Source: Frankiales bacterium (GTDB lineage Bacteria; Actinomycetota; Actinomycetes; Mycobacteriales; SCTD01). Taken from it: DNA of 10,842 bases. Positions 1 to 6,795 of the stretch are shown piece after piece. Below the pieces are notes generated by a model that saw only the letters and a program-made list of their open reading frames with translations, was not told the DNA's origin and did no database searches. Both the position numbers and the translations under genes were made by a program. Position 1 is the stretch's first letter, and each line of letters begins with the position of its first letter. Where the stretch lies: contig JAOPWW010000252.1 in assembly GCA_025965495.1 (NCBI GenBank), forward strand, positions 1 through 10,842, given 5' to 3'.

Positions 1-203
1 GCCGACGACGCCCCAGCCAGAGCCAAGCCCACCACGTCCAGCACTGGACCCTCGGCGGACCCTCCGACCTGGCCAACTACGCCCTCGTCTGCCACCTCCA
101 CCACCACCAGCTCCACGAAGGCCACCGCACCCTCCAACACCGCGACGGCAGGTGGCTCACCCCCGACGGCTACGCCGCAGCAGGACCACCACCACCGTCC
201 TGA
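1..203 (+). CDS. HNH endonuclease, C-terminal fragment (5' end outside window)
   Basis: The open frame runs in from the left edge (codons in phase with base 3) and stops at TGA 201-203, leaving about 66 residues. They carry the HNH nuclease core: an AHH pair, then an N in DLANYALVC, then HLHHHQLHEG, which is the His-Asn-His metal-binding and catalytic pattern. A short tail DGRWLTPDGYAAAGPPPPS follows. This matches the C-terminus of the large actinobacterial DUF222/HNH family, which often occurs in many copies per genome (family knowledge). The DUF222 part would lie upstream and is not visible. The end of the gene uses A-ending Ala, Gly and Pro codons (gca, gga, cca) that the neighbours avoid, which suits a mobile or recently spread gene. 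Its biological role is uncertain; such genes are sometimes linked to intron-like or repeat-associated spread, but nothing here shows that. Confidence 0.8.
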   Translation, partial: RRRPSQSQAHHVQHWTLGGPSDLANYALVCHLHHHQLHEGHRTLQHRDGRWLTPDGYAAAGPPPPS

Positions 204-270
204 GCGCTGGGCGTCACGTGCACGGCCGGCGGCGCCTTCGTCCGAGCGCGCACCTGATGAGCCCGGGCGT

Positions 271-288
271 GGCCGGGCACGTCCGGCC
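271..288. terminator. Short GC hairpin between convergent genes, possible terminator
   Basis: GGCCGG (271-276) and CCGGCC (283-288) are a perfect 6-bp inverted repeat around a 6-base loop. It lies in the 103-bp gap between the HNH gene stop and the stop of the minus-strand gene, where a bidirectional terminator would be expected. There is no T-run, as is usual in GC-rich actinobacteria, so the assignment rests on position and symmetry only. Confidence 0.3.
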
Positions 289-325
289 GTCTGGCGGTGC
301 CCCCACTCACCCCGGCGGCCAGCCC

Positions 326-352
326 GGCACCTGAGGTGGGGGCACCTGAGGT
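326..352 (-). repeat. 12-bp direct repeat encoding PQVP twice
   Basis: GGCACCTGAGGT occurs at 326-337 and again at 341-352, a 15-base period that keeps the frame. On the minus strand it encodes PQVPPPQVP in the Pro-rich tail of the frame-shifted exported protein. This looks like a small tandem duplication in a low-constraint tail. Confidence 0.7.
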
Positions 353-457
353 CCTGGAGGCAGCGCGGCGTCGCAGTGGCCTCTGACGAGGACCGGCTGC
401 GACCGGACCTGTCGAGGCCGCGCGACGTCGAGCACCACGCGTCGGGACAGGTCATCG

Positions 458-511
458 ACGGGCACCCTCGGCCGTCCACTCGTCCGTGACCTCCGCAGAA
501 CGGGCACCCTC
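458..511 (-). repeat. 12-bp direct repeat next to the frame break
   Basis: ACGGGCACCCTC is present at 458-469 and 500-511, 42 bases apart. Both copies read EGAR on the minus strand in the same frame. The second copy is followed after one codon by the premature TGA (454-452), so slippage or mispairing between the copies could have produced the break. Confidence 0.6.
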
Positions 512-835
512 CGCGGGGAGGCTCTGCAACGAGCCGGTCTCGGTCTCGCCCACGTCGTCGGTCCGCAGCCAGCGGTACACGACCTCCCCGCTGCCGCCCT
601 CGACGTCGATGCGCCCGTGGAACGTCAGGGTCAACGGGCACCTCGCATCGAAGGACCGGACCCGCGCGGTCAGATCGACGCCGCTCACCCGGAGCGTCGA
701 CGGCGCCGGTGCGTCGGGCGCCCCGCTGGCGACGGCGCCGACGACCCCTCCGGCCGCCGTGATCACCGCCACGGCGACGCCGCGTAGGCAGCGTGACGGC
801 TGTCGAGCACGCCGCACCTCCTGCCTGGAACCGTC

Positions 836-878
836 GGCCGGACGAGCAGCCGACGCGCCGAGCGCGAGCGGTCCGGCC
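836..878 (-). terminator. Inverted repeat after the HAD gene, possible operon terminator
   Basis: The 128-bp gap between the HAD stop (946) and GTG 817 contains GGCCGGAC (836-843) and GTCCGGCC (871-878), a perfect 8-bp inverted repeat around a GC-rich 27-base spacer. It lies just downstream of the serS-HAD unit as transcribed and before the signals of the next minus-strand gene. It may end that operon or be a processing hairpin. The long loop and absence of a T-run keep confidence low. Confidence 0.3.
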
Positions 879-945
879 TCGTGACCGTCGCCCGCGTCTC
901 GACAGAGGGCGGCCAGGACGTCGGGATGCGCGAGAGCGCCCGGCT

Positions 946-1749
946 CTAGAACCAGCGCTCGAGCACCTGCGCGACGCCGTCGTCGTCGTTGCTGGCGGTG
1001 ACCTCGTCGGCGAGCTCGAGCACCTCCGGGTGGGCGTTCGCGACGGCGACGCCGCGGCCGGCCCAGGCGAGCATCGGCAGGTCGTTCGGCATGTCCCCGA
1101 ACGCGACGACGTCGGCGGCGTCGACCCCGTGCTCGCGGCACAGGTGGGCCAGCCCGCTGGCCTTGCTGATGCCCGCGGCGCTGATCTCCAGCAGGCCGTC
1201 GCCGCTGCTGTGGGTGAAGGTCGCGCGGTCGCCGACGGCCTCGCGGGCGGCGGCGAGCAGGTCGTCGCTGCCGAGGCCCGGGTGGCGGGCGAGCAGCTTG
1301 ACGACGCCGCCCTCGACCAGCGCCTCGACCGGCAGGCTGTGGTGGTCGGGCTGCTCCCACGAGGGCGTGTAGCTCTCCTCGTGGGCGAACCCGAGGTCGG
1401 GCCGCTCGACGGCGAAGGCGATCTCCGGCAGGGCGGCGCGCAGGGAGGACGCGACGTCGACGGCGTCGGCCTCCTCGAGCAGGAAGCGCTCCAGGACCGT
1501 CTCGGTGTGGAGGTCGTAGACCAGCGCACCGTTGGCGCAGACCGCCAGCCCGCGGTGGCCGGTCATCTCGACGACGGGGGCCATCCAGCGCGGCGGCCGT
1601 CCGGTGACCATGACGAACGGGACCCCGGCCGCCTCGATCCGGCCGATGACCTCGCGGGTGCGGGCGGCGATGGTGCCGTCGGAGCGGACGACGGTGCCGT
1701 CGAGGTCGGTGGCGACGAGGCGGGGCGGACGGGAGGCAGGGGTGCTCAC
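946..1749 (-). CDS. Cof-type HAD superfamily phosphatase (HAD-IIB)
   Basis: This 267-residue protein is probably a cytosolic phosphatase for small phosphorylated metabolites such as sugar phosphates; the substrate cannot be read from sequence. All HAD motifs are present. Motif I is DLDGT at residues 15-19 (Asp15 nucleophile, Asp17 acid/base). Motif II is VTGRP at 48-52 (Thr49). A Lys lies in GISKASG near 196, and motif IV is GDMPND at 218-223 (Mg-binding Asp219 and Asp223). The roughly 100-residue insert between motif II and the Lys is the C2 cap of the Cof/YbiV/YidA group, and 267 residues is a normal length. The GTG start (1749-1747) overlaps the serS stop as GTGA, so it is translated by coupling to serS and needs no separate ribosome site. 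A HAD gene directly after serS is common in actinobacteria as I recall, but a link to tRNA charging is not established. Confidence 0.93.
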   Translation of the reverse strand: MSTPASRPPRLVATDLDGTVVRSDGTIAARTREVIGRIEAAGVPFVMVTGRPPRWMAPVVEMTGHRGLAVCANGALVYDLHTETVLERFLLEEADAVDVASSLRAALPEIAFAVERPDLGFAHEESYTPSWEQPDHHSLPVEALVEGGVVKLLARHPGLGSDDLLAAAREAVGDRATFTHSSGDGLLEISAAGISKASGLAHLCREHGVDAADVVAFGDMPNDLPMLAWAGRGVAVANAHPEVLELADEVTASNDDDGVAQVLERWF

Positions 1750-2987
1750 GGGGTGAGCTCTGCCCGCCCGCCGAGGTAGGGACGCAGGGCCTCGGGCACG
1801 TGCACCGAGCCGTCCGCCCGCTGGTGCACCTCGAGCAGGACGGCGATGGTGCGGCCGACGGCGCAGAGCGTCCCGTTGAGGGTCGCCACCGACCCGCCGC
1901 CCTTGCGACGGATGCCGAGGCGGCGGGCCTGGAAGTCGGTGCAGTTGCTGGTGGAGGTCAGCTCGAGCCAGCGCTCCTGCGACGGCAGCCACGCCTCGCA
2001 GTCGTACTTGCGGGCGGCGCTGCTGCCGAGGTCGCCGGCCGCGACGTCGATGACCCGGAAGGGCAGCTCCAGCGCGCCGAGGAACTGCTTCTCGGCGTCG
2101 AGCAGCCGCTGGTGCTCGGCCTCGGCGTCCTCCAGCGCGACGTAGGAGAACATCTCGACCTTGTCGAACTGGTGCACCCGGATGATGCCGCGGGTGTCCT
2201 TGCCGTGGCTGCCCGCCTCGCGGCGGAAGCACGACGAGAACCCGGCGTAGCGCAGGGGCAGCGTCTCCAGCGACTCGCCGGAGTGGAAGGCCGCGAGCGG
2301 CACCTCGCTGGTGCCGACCAGGTAGAGGTCGTCGGCCTCGAGCTTGTAGACCTCGGCGGCATGGGCGCCGAGGAACCCGGTGCCCTCCATCGCCTCGGGC
2401 CGCACCAGCGCGGGGGCGATCACGGGCACGAGCCCGGCCTCGGTCGCCTGCGCCATCGCGAGGTTCACCAGGGCCAGCTCGAGCAGGGCGCCCGGACCGG
2501 TGAGGAACGCGAAGCGGGCGCCGCTGACCTTGGCGCCGCGCTCGGTGTCGATCGCCTTGAGGACCGTGCCGACGTCGAGGTGGTCGCGGACCGGGAAGTC
2601 GTAGGTGGGGACCTCGCCGACCTGCTCGAGCACGACGTAGTCCTGCTCGCCGCCGGGGGGCGCGCCGGCGACGACGTTGGCCACGGCGAGGTGGGCCTGC
2701 CGCAGCCGGGCCTCCGCGGCGGTCTGCTCGGCCTCCAGGGCCTTGACCTCGCCCGCCAGGGCCTTGGCCTGCTCGAGGACCGCGGGCCGCTCCTCGGGCG
2801 TGGCCTTCTTCACCGACTGCGAGACGGCCTTCTGCTCGCCCCGCAGGGTGTCGGCGCGGCTGACGACCGAGCGCCGCTCCTCGTCGGCGGCGAGCAGGGT
2901 GTCGACCAGCGACGGGTCGTCGCCTCGGGCCTCCTGCGAGGCGCGCACACGGTCGGGGTCCTCGCGCAGGAGCTTCAGGTCGATCAC
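1746..2987 (-). CDS. serS: Seryl-tRNA synthetase
   Basis: Class II synthetase that activates serine with ATP and loads it onto tRNA-Ser (also tRNA-Sec where present); cytosolic and essential. It has 413 residues, typical for bacterial SerRS. The N-terminus MIDLKLLREDP is characteristic, and residues about 30-100 form the charged two-helix coiled-coil arm that grips the long variable arm of tRNA-Ser. The catalytic core shows the serine-binding TSE (226-228), motif 2 FRREAGSHGKDTRGIIR (254-270), the HQFDKVEMF strand, SNCTDFQARR (347-356) and motif 3 NGTLCAVGRT (371-380) with its ATP-binding Arg379. The start is GTG 2987-2985: an upstream stop at about 2997 excludes longer forms, and a TAGACT -10 box ends 6 bases before it, so the mRNA is probably leaderless. 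It forms an operon with the HAD gene (4-bp overlap) and is divergent from the antiporter gene. Confidence 0.97.
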   Translation of the reverse strand: MIDLKLLREDPDRVRASQEARGDDPSLVDTLLAADEERRSVVSRADTLRGEQKAVSQSVKKATPEERPAVLEQAKALAGEVKALEAEQTAAEARLRQAHLAVANVVAGAPPGGEQDYVVLEQVGEVPTYDFPVRDHLDVGTVLKAIDTERGAKVSGARFAFLTGPGALLELALVNLAMAQATEAGLVPVIAPALVRPEAMEGTGFLGAHAAEVYKLEADDLYLVGTSEVPLAAFHSGESLETLPLRYAGFSSCFRREAGSHGKDTRGIIRVHQFDKVEMFSYVALEDAEAEHQRLLDAEKQFLGALELPFRVIDVAAGDLGSSAARKYDCEAWLPSQERWLELTSTSNCTDFQARRLGIRRKGGGSVATLNGTLCAVGRTIAVLLEVHQRADGSVHVPEALRPYLGGRAELTP

Positions 2988-2993
2988 GTCCCG

Positions 2994-2999
2994 AGTCTA
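2994..2999 (-). promoter_or_regulatory. -10 box of serS, leaderless promoter
   Basis: TAGACT on the minus strand (2999 to 2994) lies 6 bases before the serS GTG, at -12 to -7 if transcription starts on the G of GTG. It fits the TANNNT -10 consensus of actinobacterial housekeeping sigma factors. No Shine-Dalgarno sequence is placed properly before this GTG, and no TTGACA-like -35 is evident; the expected -35 area is occupied by the palindrome at 3007-3021. Confidence 0.6.
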
Positions 3000-3006
3000 G
3001 GGAGCC

Positions 3007-3021
3007 GAGAGGTGACCTCTC
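3007..3021. promoter_or_regulatory. 15-bp palindrome between divergent serS and antiporter genes, operator candidate
   Basis: GAGAGGT and ACCTCTC form a perfect 7-bp inverted repeat around a central G. Relative to the proposed serS start point it covers about -20 to -34, the core promoter face. It is also just upstream of the antiporter start at 3045. Such an odd-length, dyad-symmetric site is typical of a dimeric repressor. No regulator gene is in the window, so the binding protein is unknown. Confidence 0.4.
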
Positions 3022-3032
3022 CCGCTGCGGGG

Positions 3033-3038
3033 CAGGCT
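3033..3038 (+). promoter_or_regulatory. Possible -10 box of the antiporter gene
   Basis: CAGGCT lies 6 bases before GTG 3045, the same geometry as the TAGNNT boxes before serS and pheA, with one mismatch (C for the first T). If used, the transcript would be leaderless and start at 3045. Confidence 0.3.
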
Positions 3039-3044
3039 CTCCCC

Positions 3045-4604
3045 GTGGACCCTGACCTGCCCCTGCTCTGCCTCGCCCTGGGCGTCGTGGTGCTCGTCGG
3101 TGTCGCCCTCGCCCGCCGCACCGGCCTGCCCGATCCCGTCGTGCTCGTCACGGTCGGCCTGGCCGCGAGCTTCCTGCCGAACGCGCCCGTCCTCGACCTG
3201 CCCCCCGACGTCGTCTTCCTCGTCTTCCTGCCGCCCCTGCTCTACCGGGCCTCGTTCCTCACCGACCTGGCCACCCTGCGCCGCATCGCGACGCCGCTGG
3301 CCCTGCTGTCGGTGGGGCTCGTGCTCGCGACCGCCGTCGCCGTCGCCGGGGTCGTGGCCGCGCTGGTCCCCGGAGTCTCCTTCGCGCAGGGGCTGGTGCT
3401 GGGCGCCGTCGTCGCCCCCACCGACCCGGTCGCGGCGTCGGGGGTGTTCAAGCGGCTCGGGGCGCCGCGGTTCGTCGTCGACCTGGTCGAGGGCGAGAGC
3501 CTCATCAACGACGCGACGGCCCTGGTGCTGTTCGCCGTCGCGGTCGAGGCCGTCGTCGGGGGCCGACCGTCGGTCGCGCACACCGCGGCGACCCTGGTGC
3601 TCTCGGTCGGCGGCGGGGTGGCCGTCGGGACAGCGATCGGGGCGCTCGTGCTGCTGTCGCGCACCCGGCTGTCCGACGTCGGGCTGCAGCTGCTGCTCAC
3701 GCTGTTCACGCCCTACGCCGCCTACGTGCTGGCCGAGCGGGTCGACGTGTCGGGCGTGCTCGCCGTCGTCGTCGCGGGGCTCATGCTCGGCAGCCGCGGC
3801 GGGGTGTTCACGGCGGCCGCCCGCCTGCAGAGCGCCGCCTTCTGGTCGCTGCTGGACCTGGTGCTCAACGCCGTGCTGTTCGTGCTGCTCGGGCTGCAGG
3901 TCCGGCGGGTCGTCGGCGACACCCCGCAGCTCGGCGCCCACGCCCTCGCCCTCTACGCCGTGGCCGTCGTCGGGACGGTCGCGGGCGTGCGCGTCCTGTG
4001 GCAGTTCGCCGTGCCACCGCCGGTCTACGGGCTGCGGCGCCTGTTCGGCCGGCCGCAGGCCTCGAGCAGCGCGGCAGAGCGCCTGGTGATCGGCTGGACC
4101 GGCATGCGCGGCGCCGTCAGCCTCGCTGCCGCCCTCGCGATCCCGCGGGACGTCCCGGAGCGGGCGCTGCTGCTGTTCCTCACCATCGCGGTCGTGCTGG
4201 CGACGCTGGTGCTGCAGGGCACGACCCTGCCGCTGCTGCTGCGCCTGACCGGGCTGTCCGGCGACGCCGGCCACGAGGAGCAGGAGCGGCAGGCCCGGAC
4301 GGCGCTGGCGGAGGTCGCCCTGGCCCGCCTCGACGAGCTCGAGGCGCAGGGCGACATCACCGCCGACGGCGCCCAGCCGCTGCGCCGCGTGTGGGAGCAG
4401 GCGCTCGACCGGCTGGCCGAGGACGACGACCGGATGCCGGACCCCGAGGTCGACCTGGTCGGGCTCCGGCTCGAGCTGGCCCGGGTGCAGGGCGAGGAGC
4501 TCGACCGGCTGCGCGGGCGCGACGGACTGCACCCCGAGGTGGTGCGCGAGCTGCAGACCGAGCTGGACCTGCAGCGCGTGCGCCTGTCCGACCGCCACGG
4601 GTGA
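3045..4604 (+). CDS. CPA1-family Na+/H+ (cation/proton) antiporter
   Basis: This 519-residue inner-membrane protein exchanges Na+ or K+ for protons, for pH and salt homeostasis. About 12 hydrophobic helices fill residues 5-400. Family signatures are clear: APTDPVAA (124-131) with Asp127, then EGESLINDATALVLF (149-163) with the ion-binding Asn155-Asp156 pair of electroneutral CPA1 exchangers, and GWTGMRGAVSLAAALAIP (350-367). A hydrophilic charged tail (about 408-519), rich in Glu, Arg and Leu and probably helical, faces the cytoplasm and may regulate activity. I chose GTG 3045, which puts the first helix right at the N-terminus. GTG 3012 is in frame, adds 11 residues and has AGGGAG 7 bases upstream, so it is a real alternative; its start codon would fall inside the 3007-3021 palindrome. 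The patatin-like gene follows after 13 bp, probably in the same transcript. Cation preference cannot be told. Confidence 0.93.
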   Translation: MDPDLPLLCLALGVVVLVGVALARRTGLPDPVVLVTVGLAASFLPNAPVLDLPPDVVFLVFLPPLLYRASFLTDLATLRRIATPLALLSVGLVLATAVAVAGVVAALVPGVSFAQGLVLGAVVAPTDPVAASGVFKRLGAPRFVVDLVEGESLINDATALVLFAVAVEAVVGGRPSVAHTAATLVLSVGGGVAVGTAIGALVLLSRTRLSDVGLQLLLTLFTPYAAYVLAERVDVSGVLAVVVAGLMLGSRGGVFTAAARLQSAAFWSLLDLVLNAVLFVLLGLQVRRVVGDTPQLGAHALALYAVAVVGTVAGVRVLWQFAVPPPVYGLRRLFGRPQASSSAAERLVIGWTGMRGAVSLAAALAIPRDVPERALLLFLTIAVVLATLVLQGTTLPLLLRLTGLSGDAGHEEQERQARTALAEVALARLDELEAQGDITADGAQPLRRVWEQALDRLAEDDDRMPDPEVDLVGLRLELARVQGEELDRLRGRDGLHPEVVRELQTELDLQRVRLSDRHG

Positions 4605-4608
4605 GAGG
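4604..4608 (+). promoter_or_regulatory. Ribosome binding site of the patatin-like gene
   Basis: AGAGG overlaps the antiporter stop codon and lies 9 bases before ATG 4618. This fixes the start of the esterase gene and indicates translation from the shared transcript. Confidence 0.55.
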
Positions 4609-4617
4609 CTCGCCCGC

Positions 4618-5457
4618 ATGAGCACTGAGCGCGCCCTGGTCCTCGGCGGCGGCGGGGTCGCCGGCATCGCGTGGGCCGCCGGCCTGCTCGCGGGGCTGGC
4701 CCGCGCCGGGGTGTCGCTCGCCGACGCCGACGTCGTCGTCGGGACGTCCGCCGGCTCGGTGGTCGGGGCGTGGCTCGCGACGGGCGTCGACCCGGAGGAG
4801 ATGCTCGCCCGGCAGGTCGACCCGGCCCGGCAGACCCCCGAGCTGAGCACCGACGTCGACCTCGGGGCGCTGGCCGCCCGCTTCGGCGAGGCCCTGGCCG
4901 GGGCCTCGGTCGAGGAGGTGCGGCGGCAGGTCGGGGCGATGGCGCTCGCGACCTCGACCGTCCCGGAGCAGGCCCGGCGCGAGGTGCTCGCCGCCCGGCT
5001 GCCCGTCCACGACTGGCCCGCCGGCCTGGTCGTCACCGTCGTCGACGCCCAGACGGGGGAGCGCTCGGCCCTGGACGCCTCCTGCGGCTTCCCGCTGGTC
5101 GACGTCGTCGCGGCGTCCTGCGCGGTGCCGGGGGTGTGGCCGCCGGTCACGCTCGGGGAGCGCCGCTACGTCGACGGCGGCGTCCACAACGTCCTCAACG
5201 CCGACCTCGCCGCCGGGGCTGCCCGCACCCTGGTGCTCGCCCCGCTGGGCGCCGTCGGCGACGGCCCGCTCGGCGCCGGCTGGGACGCGGCCCGGCCGCT
5301 TCTCGGCGTCCGCGTGCTGCTGCTCGAGCCCGACGAGGCCTCCCGGGCCGCGTTCGGCGCCAACCCGCTCGACCCCGCGACCCGCACGCCCGCCGCGCAG
5401 GCGGGGCTGGCGCAGGCCCCCGCCGTCGTCGACGCCGTGCGCGAGGTGTGGCGGTGA
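4618..5457 (+). CDS. Patatin-like phospholipase/esterase (RssA-like)
   Basis: This 279-residue protein is a serine acyl hydrolase with a Ser-Asp dyad, expected to cleave acyl esters of lipids or lysolipids. The N-terminus RALVLGGGGVAGIAW supplies the Gly-rich oxyanion hole (residues 10-13). The nucleophile elbow G-T-S-A-G places Ser44 after the DVVVGTSAG strand. The catalytic Asp186 lies in YVDGGVHNVLNADLA, the usual DGG motif. There is no signal peptide or membrane helix, so it is probably cytosolic or membrane-peripheral, like the RssA and YlbK types, and its length is normal for that group. The start ATG 4618 has AGAGG upstream. The stop overlaps the HIT gene start by GTGA, so the two are coupled; with the antiporter they form a three-gene run. 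The substrate is unknown, and a lipase on host lipids (ExoU type) is unlikely without an export signal. Confidence 0.9.
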   Translation: MSTERALVLGGGGVAGIAWAAGLLAGLARAGVSLADADVVVGTSAGSVVGAWLATGVDPEEMLARQVDPARQTPELSTDVDLGALAARFGEALAGASVEEVRRQVGAMALATSTVPEQARREVLAARLPVHDWPAGLVVTVVDAQTGERSALDASCGFPLVDVVAASCAVPGVWPPVTLGERRYVDGGVHNVLNADLAAGAARTLVLAPLGAVGDGPLGAGWDAARPLLGVRVLLLEPDEASRAAFGANPLDPATRTPAAQAGLAQAPAVVDAVREVWR

Positions 5458-5855
5458 ACGACTGCACCTTCTGCCGGATCGTGGCGGGCGAGCTGCCCGT
5501 GCGGATCGTGCACGAGGACGAGGCGGCCATCGCGTTCCTCGACACGTCCCCGGCCGCGCGCGGCCACACGCTGGTCGTGCCGCGCGCGCACGCCGTGCAG
5601 ATCTGGGACGCCGACGAGTCGTCGTTCGCCGACGTCGCCCGCGCCGTCCACCGGGTCGCCCTGCGGCTGCGCGAGCGGCTGCAGCCCGACGGCCTGACGC
5701 TCCGCCAGAACAACGGCGAGGCGTCCGGGCAGAAGGTCGACCACGTCCACGTCCACCTCGTGCCGCGCTGGCACGGCGACGGCACGGTCGGCTGGCCCTG
5801 GCCGCCCCCGGTCGACCTCGACCTCGACGCCGTGCACGCGCAGCTGCGCGACTAG
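5454..5855 (+). CDS. HIT family nucleotide hydrolase
   Basis: This 133-residue cytosolic protein has the histidine triad DHVHVHLVPRW, with His97, His99 and His101, where the middle or last His forms the nucleotidyl intermediate. Before it are FCRIVAGELPVRIVHED, typical of HINT/Fhit-like proteins, and RGHTLVVPRAH (37-46). Cys4 and Cys7 form a CxxC at the N-terminus, which in many bacterial HIT proteins binds zinc with His residues. Such enzymes hydrolyse purine nucleoside phosphoramidates, AMP-lysine or dinucleoside polyphosphates; the exact substrate cannot be assigned. The GTG start (5454) overlaps the esterase stop by 4 bp, which implies coupling and no separate ribosome site. It ends 4 bp from the convergent pheA stop, with no hairpin between them, so 3' ends of the two transcripts must overlap. 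Confidence 0.93.
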   Translation: MNDCTFCRIVAGELPVRIVHEDEAAIAFLDTSPAARGHTLVVPRAHAVQIWDADESSFADVARAVHRVALRLRERLQPDGLTLRQNNGEASGQKVDHVHVHLVPRWHGDGTVGWPWPPPVDLDLDAVHAQLRD

Positions 5856-5859
5856 CCCC

Positions 5860-6789
5860 CTACGGCGCGCGCAGTCCCGCCAGCCAGGCCGCGGCCGCGC
5901 GGAAGTCACCGTCGCTGGTCCCCGCGACGACGCGCGCCGGCACCTCGTCGGCCCGCGGGTAGCTGCCGAGGAACCGGACGTCGGCGCAGACCCGCTTGAG
6001 GGCCGACAGCGCCTCCCCGACGCGGGCCTCCGCGACGTGGCCCTCGGCGTCGAGGCTGAAGGAGTAGCGGCCGAGGACGCCGCCGCTGGGCCGGGACTCG
6101 ATCCGGGTGAGGTTCACGCCCCGCACCGCGAACTCGGTCAGCAGGGCGAGCAGCGCGCCCGGCCCGTCGTCGGTGAGGTGGGCGACCAGGGTGGTGCGGT
6201 CCGCGCCGGTCGGCGAGGGCGGCGGTCCGGGCGTCCCCACGAGGACGAAGCGCGTGACGGCTCCGACGTTGTCGGCCACCCCGCCGACCAGCTCGGTGAG
6301 CCCGTAGTGCTGCGCGGCCACGGGCGCGCTGACGGCGGCGTCGTACTGGCCGGCGGCGACCGCGCGGGCGGCCTCCGCGGTGGAGGACGTCAGCACGACG
6401 GTCGCGTCCGGGACGAGTGCGGCGAGGCTGCGGCGGCACTGCGCCTCGGCGTGCGGGTGGGTCGCGACGGTGCGGACGTCGTCGAGGGAGGTGCCGGGAC
6501 GGGCGAGCAGGCTGAACTGCACGCGCAGCAGGACCTCGCGGCGCAGCATCAGGGGGTCGCCGGTCGCGAGCTCGTCCAGGGTCGTGGCGACCGAGCCCTC
6601 GATGGAGTTCTCCAGCGGCACCAGGGCGGCGTCGACCTCGCCCTGCCGCACGCCCTCGAGGGCGGCCGCGACCGTGGCGTACGGCAGCAGGTCGGCGCGG
6701 TCGGCGGCGCGCAGCGTGCGCAGCGCCGCCTCGGTGAACGTGCCGGCCGGGCCGAGGTAGCCGAAGCGGGCGGGCGGGGTGCCGGGCAC
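5860..6789 (-). CDS. pheA: Prephenate dehydratase
   Basis: Monofunctional enzyme converting prephenate to phenylpyruvate, the last ring-forming step of phenylalanine synthesis; cytosolic. The protein has 309 residues, the normal length for the actinobacterial form without a chorismate mutase domain. FGYLGPAGTFTEAAL (9-23) opens the periplasmic-binding-protein-like catalytic domain. VPLENSIEGSV (57-67) and GAVTRFVLVG (176-185) follow, with the catalytic Thr179 of the TRF motif. The ACT domain starts near residue 199, with GALLALL (211-217) and ESRP (231-234), the phenylalanine-binding motifs, so feedback inhibition by phenylalanine is expected. The GTG start at 6789 is supported by the family N-terminus and by a TAGCAT -10 box 6 bases upstream, suggesting a leaderless mRNA. 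It is divergent from larB with 44 bp between starts. Confidence 0.96.
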   Translation of the reverse strand: MPGTPPARFGYLGPAGTFTEAALRTLRAADRADLLPYATVAAALEGVRQGEVDAALVPLENSIEGSVATTLDELATGDPLMLRREVLLRVQFSLLARPGTSLDDVRTVATHPHAEAQCRRSLAALVPDATVVLTSSTAEAARAVAAGQYDAAVSAPVAAQHYGLTELVGGVADNVGAVTRFVLVGTPGPPPSPTGADRTTLVAHLTDDGPGALLALLTEFAVRGVNLTRIESRPSGGVLGRYSFSLDAEGHVAEARVGEALSALKRVCADVRFLGSYPRADEVPARVVAGTSDGDFRAAAAWLAGLRAP

Positions 6790-6795
6790 AGGGCG

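Larger units (their letters stand above)
307..817 (-). pseudogene. Small exported protein gene with broken reading frame
   Basis: From GTG 817 the frame encodes an Arg-rich stretch, a hydrophobic segment (GVAVAVITAAGGVVGAVA) like a signal peptide, then a beta-rich domain with DARCPLTLTF, GEVVYRWLRTD and EVTDEW. The frame ends in TGA at 454-452. In the next frame, coding-like sequence continues to TGA 309-307 with VPVDDLSRRVVLDV, QVRSQPVLVRGHC and a Pro-rich tail, and nearly all its codons end in G or C. I recall a family of secreted actinobacterial proteins with this order: Cys strand, YRW strand, V-T-D-x-W, then a closing Cys strand. The second cysteine is therefore probably its disulfide partner, and a +1 shift near 452-480 separates them. 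A perfect AGGAGG (822-817) sits 6 bases before another GTG (810), which is in the frame of the C-terminal part. A second, opposite shift near 765-800 is thus possible. Sequencing error remains an alternative to a real pseudogene. Function unknown. Confidence 0.6.

Noticed and set aside
818..945. Extension of the exported-protein frame upstream of 817 towards the HAD gene
   Set aside because: The frame is open but has no start codon between the HAD stop and GTG 817, and the translation has no recognisable feature; it is treated as intergenic.
1800..3044. Upstream extension of the antiporter frame across serS
   Set aside because: The extension is antisense to well-supported SerRS sequence and has Leu/Gly/Ala/Arg-rich composition; the antiporter homology begins only after about 3045.
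2988..3044. T-box or other leader riboswitch upstream of serS
   Set aside because: The -10 box is 6 bases before the start codon, leaving no room for a leader, and no T-box core sequence is visible.
2997..5150. A 717-codon open frame on the minus strand opposite the antiporter and esterase genes
   Set aside because: Its translation is low-complexity Gln/Glu/Arg/Gly sequence with no domain, produced by the complement of a GC-rich coding strand; the plus strand encodes clear families throughout.
5856..5859. Terminator between the convergent HIT and pheA genes
   Set aside because: Only four bases separate the stops and no hairpin is visible across them; GC palindromes nearby lie inside coding sequence.
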